A stretch of DNA of 64,000 nt, taken from NCBI RefSeq assembly GCF_009857445.1, contig NZ_WWCN01000022.1, positions 1-64,000 of the forward strand. Reading direction: 5' to 3'. Position numbers and translations under genes: made by a program. The number at the start of each line of letters is the position of its first letter. The first letter of the stretch is position 1. The stretch is from Duganella flavida. GTDB taxonomy: Bacteria; Pseudomonadota; Gammaproteobacteria; Burkholderiales; Burkholderiaceae_D. Positions 51,101 through 57,703 of this stretch are shown in pieces. Below the pieces are notes generated by a model. The model had not been told where the DNA came from and ran no database searches. It saw only the letters and a list, made by a program, of their open reading frames with translations.

Positions 51101-51214
51101 AGCTTCAATCGGCAGATTGGACAAAGCGTACAAGCCAAATCCCACCAGCGCACACACCAGCACCATTACAAACACGCGCTGGCGCAGCGCGAAAACGATC
51201 AAGCGGTCAATCAC
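48098..51214 (-). CDS. RND efflux permease (CzcA-like), pump 2
   Basis: 1038 residues, 12 membrane helices. N-terminus MIDRLIVFALRQRVFVMVLV, then LPIEAFPDVQDVQVRVISQL and ERTVTLPIEREVAGVPHLI. TM4 reads DFGIIIDSAVVIVEALMV. It is related to pump 1 but clearly divergent across the whole length, so it is an old paralogue rather than a recent copy. The heavy-metal subfamily is the best fit, yet the partner genes (ACP, ketosynthase, hydrolase) leave room for a lipid-like or organic substrate. Four-base overlaps tie it to the adaptor and the duct genes. Confidence 0.9.
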   Translation of the reverse strand: MIDRLIVFALRQRVFVMVLVCALVGFGLYALSNLPIEAFPDVQDVQVRVISQLAGQAPEDMERTVTLPIEREVAGVPHLINVRSVTMTGLSIVTLTFDDDTDNYFARQQVTEKLATVTLPTGVQPQLAPLSTAVGEVYRYAVEAPRGMPEADIRTLQDWTIRPALRMTPGVADVVSFGGAIKEYQIEADPFLLQKYQITLDQLNQAIGNGSGSAGGGLLKLGDASLVVRSAGLFKDMADMRRVVIASRQGRAIMVGDVATVREGERPRFGIVAADARDSIVEGIVSMTKGGNPSKINADLKERIAQLQKRLPAGVRIVPIYDRTDLVHHTVKTVAENLVTGALLVIAILVVFLSSWRAALIVATVIPLALLFAFILMHARGVSANLISLGAVDFGIIIDSAVVIVEALMVRMALMPVQETNPIEARMHVLHRTMSDMAHPVLFSKAIIILAFVPIFTFQRVEGKIFTPVALTLSFALAGAVLLTFTLLPTLLSWTTQRSPLVEKHSRWLAWLQQRYQGLLEWALVRSRPVLWISLLPVVLAFALAPRLGSEFMPKLDEGNIWLTITLPTSAALETTKQVERLMRAKLMAYPEVAHVISQAGRPDDGSDPKGPNNLETLVDLKPREQWRFADKEALVASMSASLAGIPGVTTNFSQVIQDNVEESLSGFRGEIVAKISGSNLDILESKAQQLVDVIQAIPGATDVEATHIGGQSEVVVTPDRSRLARYGISISDVNTLVNEALSGAAASSYFSQDQRFDVVLKMNERSRGSIDAIGELRLAVPGTQVGNGPGTVALREVADIELRQGVSRILREAGSRSVIVKMNLLGRDQGSFIDEAQRAVQDKVKLPPGYDISWGGQFENSQRAAKRLAVIIPLTVLLMFSLLFWAFRSVRLAALVLGMVPFTMIGGLAGLALAGLHLSVSAAVGFIAVAGISVQNGVIMVEEVMQRVREGTVVGLAIVQGAAIRLRPILMTALMAGMGLLPAALSHGIGSETQRPFACVIVGGIVSGTVFTLLVLPVALRLFGNFSEPGDAARIAP

Positions 51215-52377
51215 GGCGCGCCACCTGCGCGGGTGCCCATTTCCGCATCCAGCAGCAAGGCGCCGCTGATGACGATGTTTTCGCCGCCCTTAACGCCTTC
51301 GCCGAGATAACTGGCGTCACCGCCATGCGTCAGCATTTTTACCTGACGGCGCTGAAAATGTCCGGCGCCGGTCTGCACGAACACGTAGTTGTACAAGCCG
51401 CGATTGACCAGCGCGCTGTTAGGCACTTTAACCGCACTGCCCTGCGCATGCAGCAGCGTGCTGCGTACGAACATCTCCGGTAGCAGTTTGCCAGCCGGGT
51501 TATCGAGGCGCGCACGCACCACCACGCGGCGCGTGTTCGGATCGACGGTCTGCCCAAGCTGGGTAATCTCGGCCTTGAAATGCTCGCCCGGGAAGGCGTC
51601 GCTTTCAACATCAACGCCGGTGCCCAGCGTAACGCTGGACAGCATGGATTCCGGCACATCGATCAGCAGCCACAGTCGGCGCGGGTTGGTCACCACGAAC
51701 ATCGGCGACGCCATGCCCGGACCGACGTCCAGCGACGGCGTCACCGCGCGCTCGGCCACCACGCCATCCATCGGGCTGGCCACGGCAAAGCGCTGGCCCG
51801 GCAAATGCAGACCGTGGGGATTGATATTCTTGACGCGCTGCGCGGCACGCACGGTTTCAGCACGCGCTTGCAAGTAGTCGGCCTGCGCGGCCTCCCAGTC
51901 CTTGGCGGCGACGGCTTCGCCGGGCCCTAGCTCCTTGGCGCGCTCAAACACCTGCCGCTTACGCTCTTCGTCGGCCTGCGCTTTGCCCAAATCCGCCAGC
52001 GCTGCGCCGAAATCCGGCGAATCGATTTCGGCCAGCACCTGACCGGCGTGCACCTTGTCGCCAGGCGCCGCCTTGATGGCCATCACGCGGCCAGCCACGC
52101 TGGCGCCCAAACGCGCGGTGACATCTTCGTCGTACACCACGCGCGCGCTAAGTGCATCGCCGGCCGGCACAGCAACCGACGGCAGCACCTGCGCGCTGAT
52201 CATCGCCAGCTGCGCTGCGCCGTTGGGATACTGAAGTTCATCCGGATTCCCCGGCGCCGTCGCTGCAGGCTGTGTGGCAGCCATCGCCGGCTGCTGCAGA
52301 TACAAGTGATATCCGATCGCAACCGCCCCCGCCAAAACCAGGGAGGCGATGACGACCGGCGTTTTTTTCATGTTCAT
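51211..52377 (-). CDS. RND efflux periplasmic adaptor, pump 2
   Basis: 388 residues from the ATG at 52377; the second Met two codons later is also possible and both lack a strong ribosome site. The open frame to 52473 overlaps the divergent regulator promoter and is not used. Signal/anchor KKTPVVIASLVLAGAVAIGY; adaptor blocks ARLGASVAGRVMAIKAAPGD, KVHAGQVLAEIDSPDFGAAL, VASPMDGVVAERAVTPSLDV and VVRARLDNPAGKLLPEMFVR. It bridges permease and duct. First gene of the second pump operon. Confidence 0.88.
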   Translation of the reverse strand: MNMKKTPVVIASLVLAGAVAIGYHLYLQQPAMAATQPAATAPGNPDELQYPNGAAQLAMISAQVLPSVAVPAGDALSARVVYDEDVTARLGASVAGRVMAIKAAPGDKVHAGQVLAEIDSPDFGAALADLGKAQADEERKRQVFERAKELGPGEAVAAKDWEAAQADYLQARAETVRAAQRVKNINPHGLHLPGQRFAVASPMDGVVAERAVTPSLDVGPGMASPMFVVTNPRRLWLLIDVPESMLSSVTLGTGVDVESDAFPGEHFKAEITQLGQTVDPNTRRVVVRARLDNPAGKLLPEMFVRSTLLHAQGSAVKVPNSALVNRGLYNYVFVQTGAGHFQRRQVKMLTHGGDASYLGEGVKGGENIVISGALLLDAEMGTRAGGAP

Positions 52378-52466
52378 GCCGTTACTCGTGTCAGTTACAA
52401 TGATGCGGCGCATTGCCAGCGTTGCATTGCTTGATAATACCCAGCCAACCTTGCCTGAACCTTGCC

Positions 52467-53144
52467 ATGCCAATTTTGCTCGTTGAGGATGACCGCGAAC
52501 TCGCCCACGGATTGAGCAGCTCCCTGGCGCAATCTGACTACGTCACCGATGTCGTCTTCGATGGCGAGTCGGCGATTGCGGCCTGCAAGCGCACCGCCTA
52601 CGACTTGCTGGTGCTGGACCTCGGCCTGCCCGACATGGATGGACTGGAAGTGCTGCGCCGCCTGCGCCGCGTCGGCATGAGCGCACCGGTGCTGATCCTG
52701 ACGGCGCGCTTCGACCTGGACGACCGCGTGTCCGGCCTCGATGCAGGCGGCGACGACTACCTGGCCAAACCGTTCGCGCTGCCCGAACTGGAAGCGCGCA
52801 TCCGCGCCCTGCTGCGGCGCGGCGCTCCACAAGAATCACGTATCCAGTTTTGCGATATCACCTTCGAACCCGCCTCCAAGCAAGCCAGCATCCACGGCCG
52901 CGAGCTCTCGCTGACGGCAGCCGAAGCATCGGTCCTCAGCCTGCTGCTGCGCCGTCCCGGGCGTGTGGTGAGCAAGTCGCAGTTCGTCGATGAAATCTAC
53001 GACCATGCCGATGAAAAGAATCCTGCCATGATCGAAGTCTTTGTCAGCCGCTTGCGCCGCAAATTAGCGGAGGCCGAATCGCGAACGCTGATACGTGCGT
53101 TGCGTGGTCTTGGCTACAGGTTGGAACAGGCGCAGCATGAATAA
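52467..53144 (+). CDS. OmpR-family response regulator, pump 2 locus
   Basis: 225 residues from the ATG at 52467 (MPILLVEDDRELAHGLSSSL). Phospho-acceptor Asp51 in YDLLVLDLGLPDMDG, Lys101 in DDYLAKPFALPELEARIRAL, and a winged-helix output domain (LSLTAAEASVLSLLLRRPGR; RALRGLGYRLEQ). Closer to the QseB/TctD-type regulators than to CusR. A GATAAT -10-like hexamer lies at 52433-52438. It is divergent from pump 2 and probably controls it; its kinase gene overlaps the 3' end. Confidence 0.92.
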   Translation: MPILLVEDDRELAHGLSSSLAQSDYVTDVVFDGESAIAACKRTAYDLLVLDLGLPDMDGLEVLRRLRRVGMSAPVLILTARFDLDDRVSGLDAGGDDYLAKPFALPELEARIRALLRRGAPQESRIQFCDITFEPASKQASIHGRELSLTAAEASVLSLLLRRPGRVVSKSQFVDEIYDHADEKNPAMIEVFVSRLRRKLAEAESRTLIRALRGLGYRLEQAQHE

Positions 53145-54522
53145 GCCTGCACAACTGAGCCTGCGGCGGCAGCTACTGATCCATCTGGCGATCCCGCTGC
53201 TGGCCGTGTTGGGGTTGGGCGGCGCGGGCGGCATGCTGATTGCCCGGCAGGTGGGCTATCAGGTGCACGACCAATGGCTGCTCGATTCGGCGATGACGCT
53301 GGCCTCGCAAGTCAAGAGCGATGGCCGGGAAGTCAAGCTGATACTGCCGGTCACCGCGATCCAGATGTTTGAATGGGACCGGGTCGACCACATTTACTGG
53401 CAAGCCACCTCGCAGCAGCAAGGACTTTTGTTGGGTAACGCGGAGCTGCCGCCGCCACCTCCGCCCATGCTGAAATCCAAGCCGCAATTCTACGACGCGA
53501 TCGCGGACGGCCAACCGGTGCGCGTTGTTGCCATTGATTGGCCGGCGCCCGACGGCATCAACGACACCGTACGCATACTGGTCGCAGAGACTATGCATAA
53601 GCGCGAAAGCGTGGCCGCCAAAATCTTTTCGCAATGGGCGCCGCTGCAAATCGGCGTGCTGGTACTGGCAGCGGCCTTTATCTGGCTGGCGGTGACGCGC
53701 AACCTGAGAAAAGTGGACAGCGTCGCGGCGCATCTGGGCGCGTATGAAACCGGCAGCCTGACGCCGATCGCCGACGCAGAACGTATGCCTGCCGAAATCG
53801 CGCCACTCATCAGCGCCATCAACGGCTTGCTGGCGAAGCTGGGCACGGAGCAGGAATCGCAAAAGCGCTTCATCTCCAACGCCGCGCACCAGCTGCGTAC
53901 ACCGCTGGCGACACTCCAGATCCAGACCCAGCGCGTATCGCGTGAACGCGATCCACTCAAACACAGCGAGGCGCTGGATGATGTGCACCGCGCGGTCACG
54001 CGCCTGCACCACGTCACCCACCAGTTACTGACGCTAATGCGTTCAGAACAGCAAACGGAAAAGCATTTGAAACTGGCGCAGCTTGACCTGGCCGATATCG
54101 CACGCCAGGAAGTCGAACGCTGGGCCGACAGCGCGCTGGAAAAGGAAATCGATCTTGGCTACGAAGGCCCGGAACACGGCCTCACGATTACCGGCGAAAG
54201 CAATCTGCTGCGCGAGTTGATCGGCAACCTGATAGACAACGCCATTCGCTACCAGACTGCCGGTGGCACAGTAACGCTCATCCTCGAAGACAACCCGGTC
54301 ACGCTTTCGGTAGACGACGATGGCCCCGGCATTCCGGAAGCGGAGCGCGGCCTGGTGCTGGAACGTTTTTATCGCGGCAGCACCAGCGAGATGGCCGGCG
54401 GCTGTGGACTGGGGCTACCCATCGCCTACGAAATCGCTGCCCGCCACGGTGCGCAGCTGAGCATCACGTCAGGCACCTGGAATCGCGGCACGCGGGTGCA
54501 GGTCAGGTTCCAGCAGACATAA
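53137..54522 (+). CDS. Sensor histidine kinase, pump 2 locus
   Basis: 461 residues from the ATG at 53137, overlapping the regulator stop by eight bases. N-terminal helix LLIHLAIPLLAVLGLGGAGG, a TctE-type periplasmic domain of about 135 residues (VGYQVHDQWLLDSAMTLASQ), second helix LQIGVLVLAAAFIWLAVTRN, HAMP, H-box FISNAAHQLRTPLATLQIQT and ATPase boxes (NLIDNAIRYQTAGG, LPIAYEIAARHGA). The H-box has HQLRTP instead of HELRTP, as in TctE/QseC relatives. It ends before a good terminator at 54575. Confidence 0.9.
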   Translation: MNKPAQLSLRRQLLIHLAIPLLAVLGLGGAGGMLIARQVGYQVHDQWLLDSAMTLASQVKSDGREVKLILPVTAIQMFEWDRVDHIYWQATSQQQGLLLGNAELPPPPPPMLKSKPQFYDAIADGQPVRVVAIDWPAPDGINDTVRILVAETMHKRESVAAKIFSQWAPLQIGVLVLAAAFIWLAVTRNLRKVDSVAAHLGAYETGSLTPIADAERMPAEIAPLISAINGLLAKLGTEQESQKRFISNAAHQLRTPLATLQIQTQRVSRERDPLKHSEALDDVHRAVTRLHHVTHQLLTLMRSEQQTEKHLKLAQLDLADIARQEVERWADSALEKEIDLGYEGPEHGLTITGESNLLRELIGNLIDNAIRYQTAGGTVTLILEDNPVTLSVDDDGPGIPEAERGLVLERFYRGSTSEMAGGCGLGLPIAYEIAARHGAQLSITSGTWNRGTRVQVRFQQT

Positions 54523-54574
54523 ACCTGCCTCAGACTGTGAATGGACTATTATTAATACTCACCGGTAAATATTC

Positions 54575-54597
54575 GCTACTCATCAGTAGCTTTTTTT
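54575..54597 (+). terminator. Intrinsic terminator of the second two-component operon
   Basis: GCTACT, CATC, AGTAGC, followed by seven T. It lies about 50 bp beyond the kinase stop. Confidence 0.8.
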
Positions 54598-54600
54598 ATT

Positions 54601-54617
54601 TGATGGTAGTACCATCA
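54601..54617. promoter_or_regulatory. Perfect 17-bp palindrome upstream of the light-response genes
   Basis: TGATGGTA, G, TACCATCA: every base of the two 8-bp arms pairs. It lies 51 bp before the tspO ATG and just after the terminator, where an operator would sit. The cognate regulator is unknown; no regulator gene is adjacent. Confidence 0.5.
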
Positions 54618-54667
54618 GCTTGTCGCCGCCCGGCCGCCTCGCCCTTTACTACCGCTTTTAAGCCGAT

Positions 54668-55141
54668 ATGACTCTGCGTACTGCCTTTTCCCTCCTGGGC
54701 TGGATTACTGTGACAGCCTGCTTTGCTGCCCTGGGCGCCGCTGGATCGGCCTCCGCGCCAGTATTTTATGCGCAACTCTCCCAACCATCATGGGCGCCGC
54801 CGGCATGGCTGTTCGGCCCTGCGTGGACACTGTTATACCTGCTGATGGCGGTGGCAGCCTGGCGCATTGCGCGTACCGAGCACGCCACGCCGGCCTTGCA
54901 GCTGTATGTGGGCCAACTGATTCTTAACGCAATGTGGAGCTGGCTGTTCTTTGCGTGGCATCAGGGCGCTTGGGCGTTCGCCTGCATCATCGTGCTGTGG
55001 CTTATGATCGTCGCCACCATCGTCCAATTCAAGCGCCGCGACCGCGTCGCCGCAGCGTTACTGCTGCCTTACATCGGTTGGGTCAGTTTTGCCACGGCGC
55101 TGTGCTTCAGCATCTGGCAGCGCAATCCCAGCGTGTTATGA
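54668..55141 (+). CDS. tspO: TspO/MBR family tryptophan-rich sensory protein
   Basis: 157 residues, five membrane helices. Family landmarks: FYAQLSQPSWAPPAWLFGPA, WTLLYLLMAVAAWRIAR, QLILNAMWSWLFFAWHQGAW and LLPYIGWVSFATALCFSIWQ, with the Trp-rich helix faces and the W-x-P-P and N-x-x-W-S motifs. TspO proteins bind porphyrins and, in photosynthetic bacteria, influence light- and oxygen-dependent expression. The stop overlaps the region of the folE start; the gene heads a plus-strand group with folE and a BLUF protein. Confidence 0.93.
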   Translation: MTLRTAFSLLGWITVTACFAALGAAGSASAPVFYAQLSQPSWAPPAWLFGPAWTLLYLLMAVAAWRIARTEHATPALQLYVGQLILNAMWSWLFFAWHQGAWAFACIIVLWLMIVATIVQFKRRDRVAAALLLPYIGWVSFATALCFSIWQRNPSVL

Positions 55142-55161
55142 CACTCATCGGAATAACCATC

Positions 55162-55866
55162 ATGAATGAACAGGCCATTGCCTACCGCGCCGACCATACA
55201 CCGGTATCCGAACGCATCCGCGCTCGCCTGATGCAGCACGGTGCACGCTTCCATGCCAATGACAATATCGCCGACTATATAGAACCGGGCGAGCTTGATG
55301 CCTTGCTCGATGAAGTGAGCCTGCGCATGCAAGGCGTACTGGAAAGTCTGGTGATTGATACCACCAACGATCACAACTCGCAAGATACGGCGCGCCGCGT
55401 CGCCAAGATGTATTTGCAGGAGGTGTTCGGCGGCCGCTACACGGCGGCGCCCTCCGTCACCGAGTTCCCCAACGTCTCGCACTTGAATGAGCTGATGATC
55501 ATCGGTCCGATCACGGTGCGCAGCGCCTGCTCGCATCATCTGTGTCCGGTGATGGGCAAGGTTTGGATAGGCGTCATGCCGAATCAACACTCCAACCTGA
55601 TCGGCCTGTCGAAATATGCGCGGCTGGCCAGCTGGATCATGAGCCGCCCGCAGATTCAGGAAGAAGCCGTGGTGCAGCTGGCCGAGCTGCTGCAAGACAA
55701 AGTGAAGCCGGACGGCCTGGCGGTTATTATGGAAGCCGATCATTTTTGCATGCAGTGGCGCGGCGTCAAGGATAACGACGCGCGCATGATTAATAGCGTG
55801 ATGCACGGCTCCTTCCTTAAGGATGCAGCGCTGCGGCGCGAATTCCTCGCGCTCATCAAACGTTGA
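55162..55866 (+). CDS. folE: GTP cyclohydrolase I
   Basis: 234 residues from the ATG at 55162 (MNEQAIAYRADHTPVSERIR); an ATG at 55138 overlapping the tspO stop is in frame and would couple the two. Converts GTP to dihydroneopterin triphosphate for folate and pterin synthesis. Zinc and active-site blocks: TVRSACSHHLCPVMGKVWIG, GLSKYARLASWIMSRPQIQE, and ADHFCMQWRGVKDNDARMIN. Placed between tspO and a BLUF gene and next to a cryptochrome, this looks like the light-linked folE paralogue, which could supply the folate antenna pigment (inference). Confidence 0.93.
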   Translation: MNEQAIAYRADHTPVSERIRARLMQHGARFHANDNIADYIEPGELDALLDEVSLRMQGVLESLVIDTTNDHNSQDTARRVAKMYLQEVFGGRYTAAPSVTEFPNVSHLNELMIIGPITVRSACSHHLCPVMGKVWIGVMPNQHSNLIGLSKYARLASWIMSRPQIQEEAVVQLAELLQDKVKPDGLAVIMEADHFCMQWRGVKDNDARMINSVMHGSFLKDAALRREFLALIKR

Positions 55867-55879
55867 CCAAGGAGTTACC

Positions 55880-56302
55880 ATGCTCGTCCGCCTACTATAT
55901 GCCAGCCGTCCTGCGGTCCAGACTGATATTGATGTCATCGCTATTTTGCAGCAAGCGCGGCGCCATAATCCGGCCGCCGGCATCACCGGCGTGTTGTGCC
56001 ACAACGAACGTCTCTACCTGCAAGTGCTGGAGGGCGGACGCGCGCAGGTGAACCTTCTGTATGGCCGCATCATGGCCGACACGCGCCACACCGACGTGAC
56101 ACTGCTGCGCTATGAAGACATCAGCGAACGCCGCTACGCCGGTTGGACCATGGGACAAACCAACCTCGATAAACTCAATCCCGGTACGCTGCTGCGCTAC
56201 TCCGCACTGCCGGAATTTGATCCCTACAGCCTGGGCGGCGATAGTTCGCTAGCGCTGATTGATGAACTGATGAACGCGGCCGCTGTGCTGGGCCGCGCAT
56301 AA
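55880..56302 (+). CDS. BLUF-domain blue-light receptor
   Basis: 140 residues from the ATG at 55880, with AAGGAG at good spacing. A single flavin-binding BLUF domain: Tyr7 (LVRLLYASR), Asn30 (RRHNPAAGITGVLC), Gln48 (LYLQVLEGGRAQVNLLYGRI) and the W-x-M of YAGWTMGQ (Trp89, Met91) are the photocycle residues. The C-terminal 40 residues form the short capping helices, with no output domain, so it signals by protein contact. It lies 13 bp after folE on the same strand and converges on the cryptochrome gene across 3 bp. Confidence 0.93.
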   Translation: MLVRLLYASRPAVQTDIDVIAILQQARRHNPAAGITGVLCHNERLYLQVLEGGRAQVNLLYGRIMADTRHTDVTLLRYEDISERRYAGWTMGQTNLDKLNPGTLLRYSALPEFDPYSLGGDSSLALIDELMNAAAVLGRA

Positions 56303-56305
56303 TAT

Positions 56306-57583
56306 TCAGGCCGCCCAAAGACGGCGATAGGCGCCGTCGGGATCATGTTCTGCGGTCTGCTTGTCGAGATTAAAGCGGCGACCGCCGCGCGGATCGCTGC
56401 CACGGCCGGCGATATATAGCCAGTTACCTTGATTGCTGTAGACATCGTAGTCGACCAGTTGCGATTCAAACCAGGCAGCACCGGCACGCCAATCGCCATC
56501 CAGTTCGTAGATCAGGTAACTAGCCACTGCTTGCCGCAGGCGGTTGCTCAAATATCCTGTCGCTTGCAACTCGCGCATGGCGGCATCGACCAGCGGTTGA
56601 CCGGTAGCGCCGTTGCACCAGCTTTCGAACGCGGAAGCATTATGCGAGGGCGTGGGCAGTGAGCCAAGTCCGCGCCCACGATACAAGCGGCTACCGTATT
56701 GCAGGTGCAGGAAACGGAAGTAGTCACGCCAGAGCAATTCAAACCATAGCCAATAACTGCCGTCACTGGCGCCATGCACCGCCTCAAACTGCCGCAACGC
56801 ATCGAGAATATAGCGGGCCGACAGCGCACCGCTGGCAAGCCAGGGTGACCACTTGCTCGAGTAGTCCAAGCCGGTCAGGCCGTTACGGGTTTGCTTGTAG
56901 GTAGTTGGCAGTTGGCGCTTCAGGTAACGCGCCAGATGCGCCTTGCCCGCAGTTTCTGCGCCGGTCAGGCCAGCCAGCGACGAGCGAGCATCACTTGCCG
57001 CCATTGGAGCAAACGGCAGCGCAAGCAAGTCTGGTGGCAGCGTTATGCCGGACGGCCAAGGTGGCAACGTGGCCGGCGCCGGTAATGGCATTGGCGCCGC
57101 CAATTGCGCGCGTTCCACCGCTTGCCGGAATGGCGTGAAGGAAGCCGGCAAGTCCGCCGCTTGCCACGGCAGCGCAGACGGATCTAGCAAGCTACTCTGC
57201 CAGATGGTCTGCACCTGCAAGCCAGCCGCCCGCAACGCATCTACCTCCGCCTGTTCCTGCGGTGCCGCGATCTCCTCGCATACAACACGATGTGCACCAA
57301 ATACACGCGCCAGTTCTGGCAGTGTGATGCTGGCAGCACCCCGGCAAATCAATAGCGGACAATTCAGCTGTTCGAGCTGCTGCGCCAGGTCCTCCAGCGC
57401 CGCCGCCAGCCAAGCGCGGCGATGCGATCCCACGCGTGCGAAACCAAACTGACTACGCTCGTCTAAATCGGGCAGGCAAAACACCGGCACCAGATGGCGC
57501 GCTCCCCCCTCGCAAGCGCGCTGCAGCGCCAGTTGATCATGCAGGCGCAGGTCGTTACGAAACCAAAATAGCACTGTACTCAA
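56306..57583 (-). CDS. cry: Cryptochrome DASH / photolyase-family flavoprotein
   Basis: 425 residues. N-terminal antenna domain (VLFWFRNDLRLHDQLALQRA; LVPVFCLPDLDERSQFGFAR) and FAD domain with YKQTRNGLTGLDYSSKWSPW, LASGALSARYILDALRQFE, ELLWRDYFRFLHLQYGSRLY, and the C-terminal DYDVYSNQGNWLYIAGRGSD then PRGGRRFNLDKQ, characteristic of the DASH class. DASH proteins bind FAD and methenyltetrahydrofolate and repair pyrimidine dimers in single-stranded DNA or act as photosensors. Convergent with the BLUF gene. Confidence 0.92.
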   Translation of the reverse strand: MSTVLFWFRNDLRLHDQLALQRACEGGARHLVPVFCLPDLDERSQFGFARVGSHRRAWLAAALEDLAQQLEQLNCPLLICRGAASITLPELARVFGAHRVVCEEIAAPQEQAEVDALRAAGLQVQTIWQSSLLDPSALPWQAADLPASFTPFRQAVERAQLAAPMPLPAPATLPPWPSGITLPPDLLALPFAPMAASDARSSLAGLTGAETAGKAHLARYLKRQLPTTYKQTRNGLTGLDYSSKWSPWLASGALSARYILDALRQFEAVHGASDGSYWLWFELLWRDYFRFLHLQYGSRLYRGRGLGSLPTPSHNASAFESWCNGATGQPLVDAAMRELQATGYLSNRLRQAVASYLIYELDGDWRAGAAWFESQLVDYDVYSNQGNWLYIAGRGSDPRGGRRFNLDKQTAEHDPDGAYRRLWAA

Positions 57584-57643
57584 GATACACTCCGACGCTT
57601 GCCGTTGCGGCTACTCCAAAAAACGTCATCGATAATATCATGC

Positions 57644-57676
57644 AAAAAAAAGGCTGGCGCGGGGACGGCGCCAGCC
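57644..57676 (-). terminator. Intrinsic terminator of the TonB-dependent receptor gene
   Basis: GGCTGGCGC, seven bases, GCGCCAGCC: perfect 9-bp stem followed on the minus strand by eight T. It lies about 28 bp after the receptor stop. Confidence 0.92.
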
Positions 57677-57703
57677 CAAGACACTACTACCCCTTACTAC
57701 AAC

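Noticed and set aside
54934..55161. Upstream extension of folE
   Set aside because: The extension lies out of frame over tspO and has no family similarity; the conserved protein starts at 55,162 or at most 55,138.
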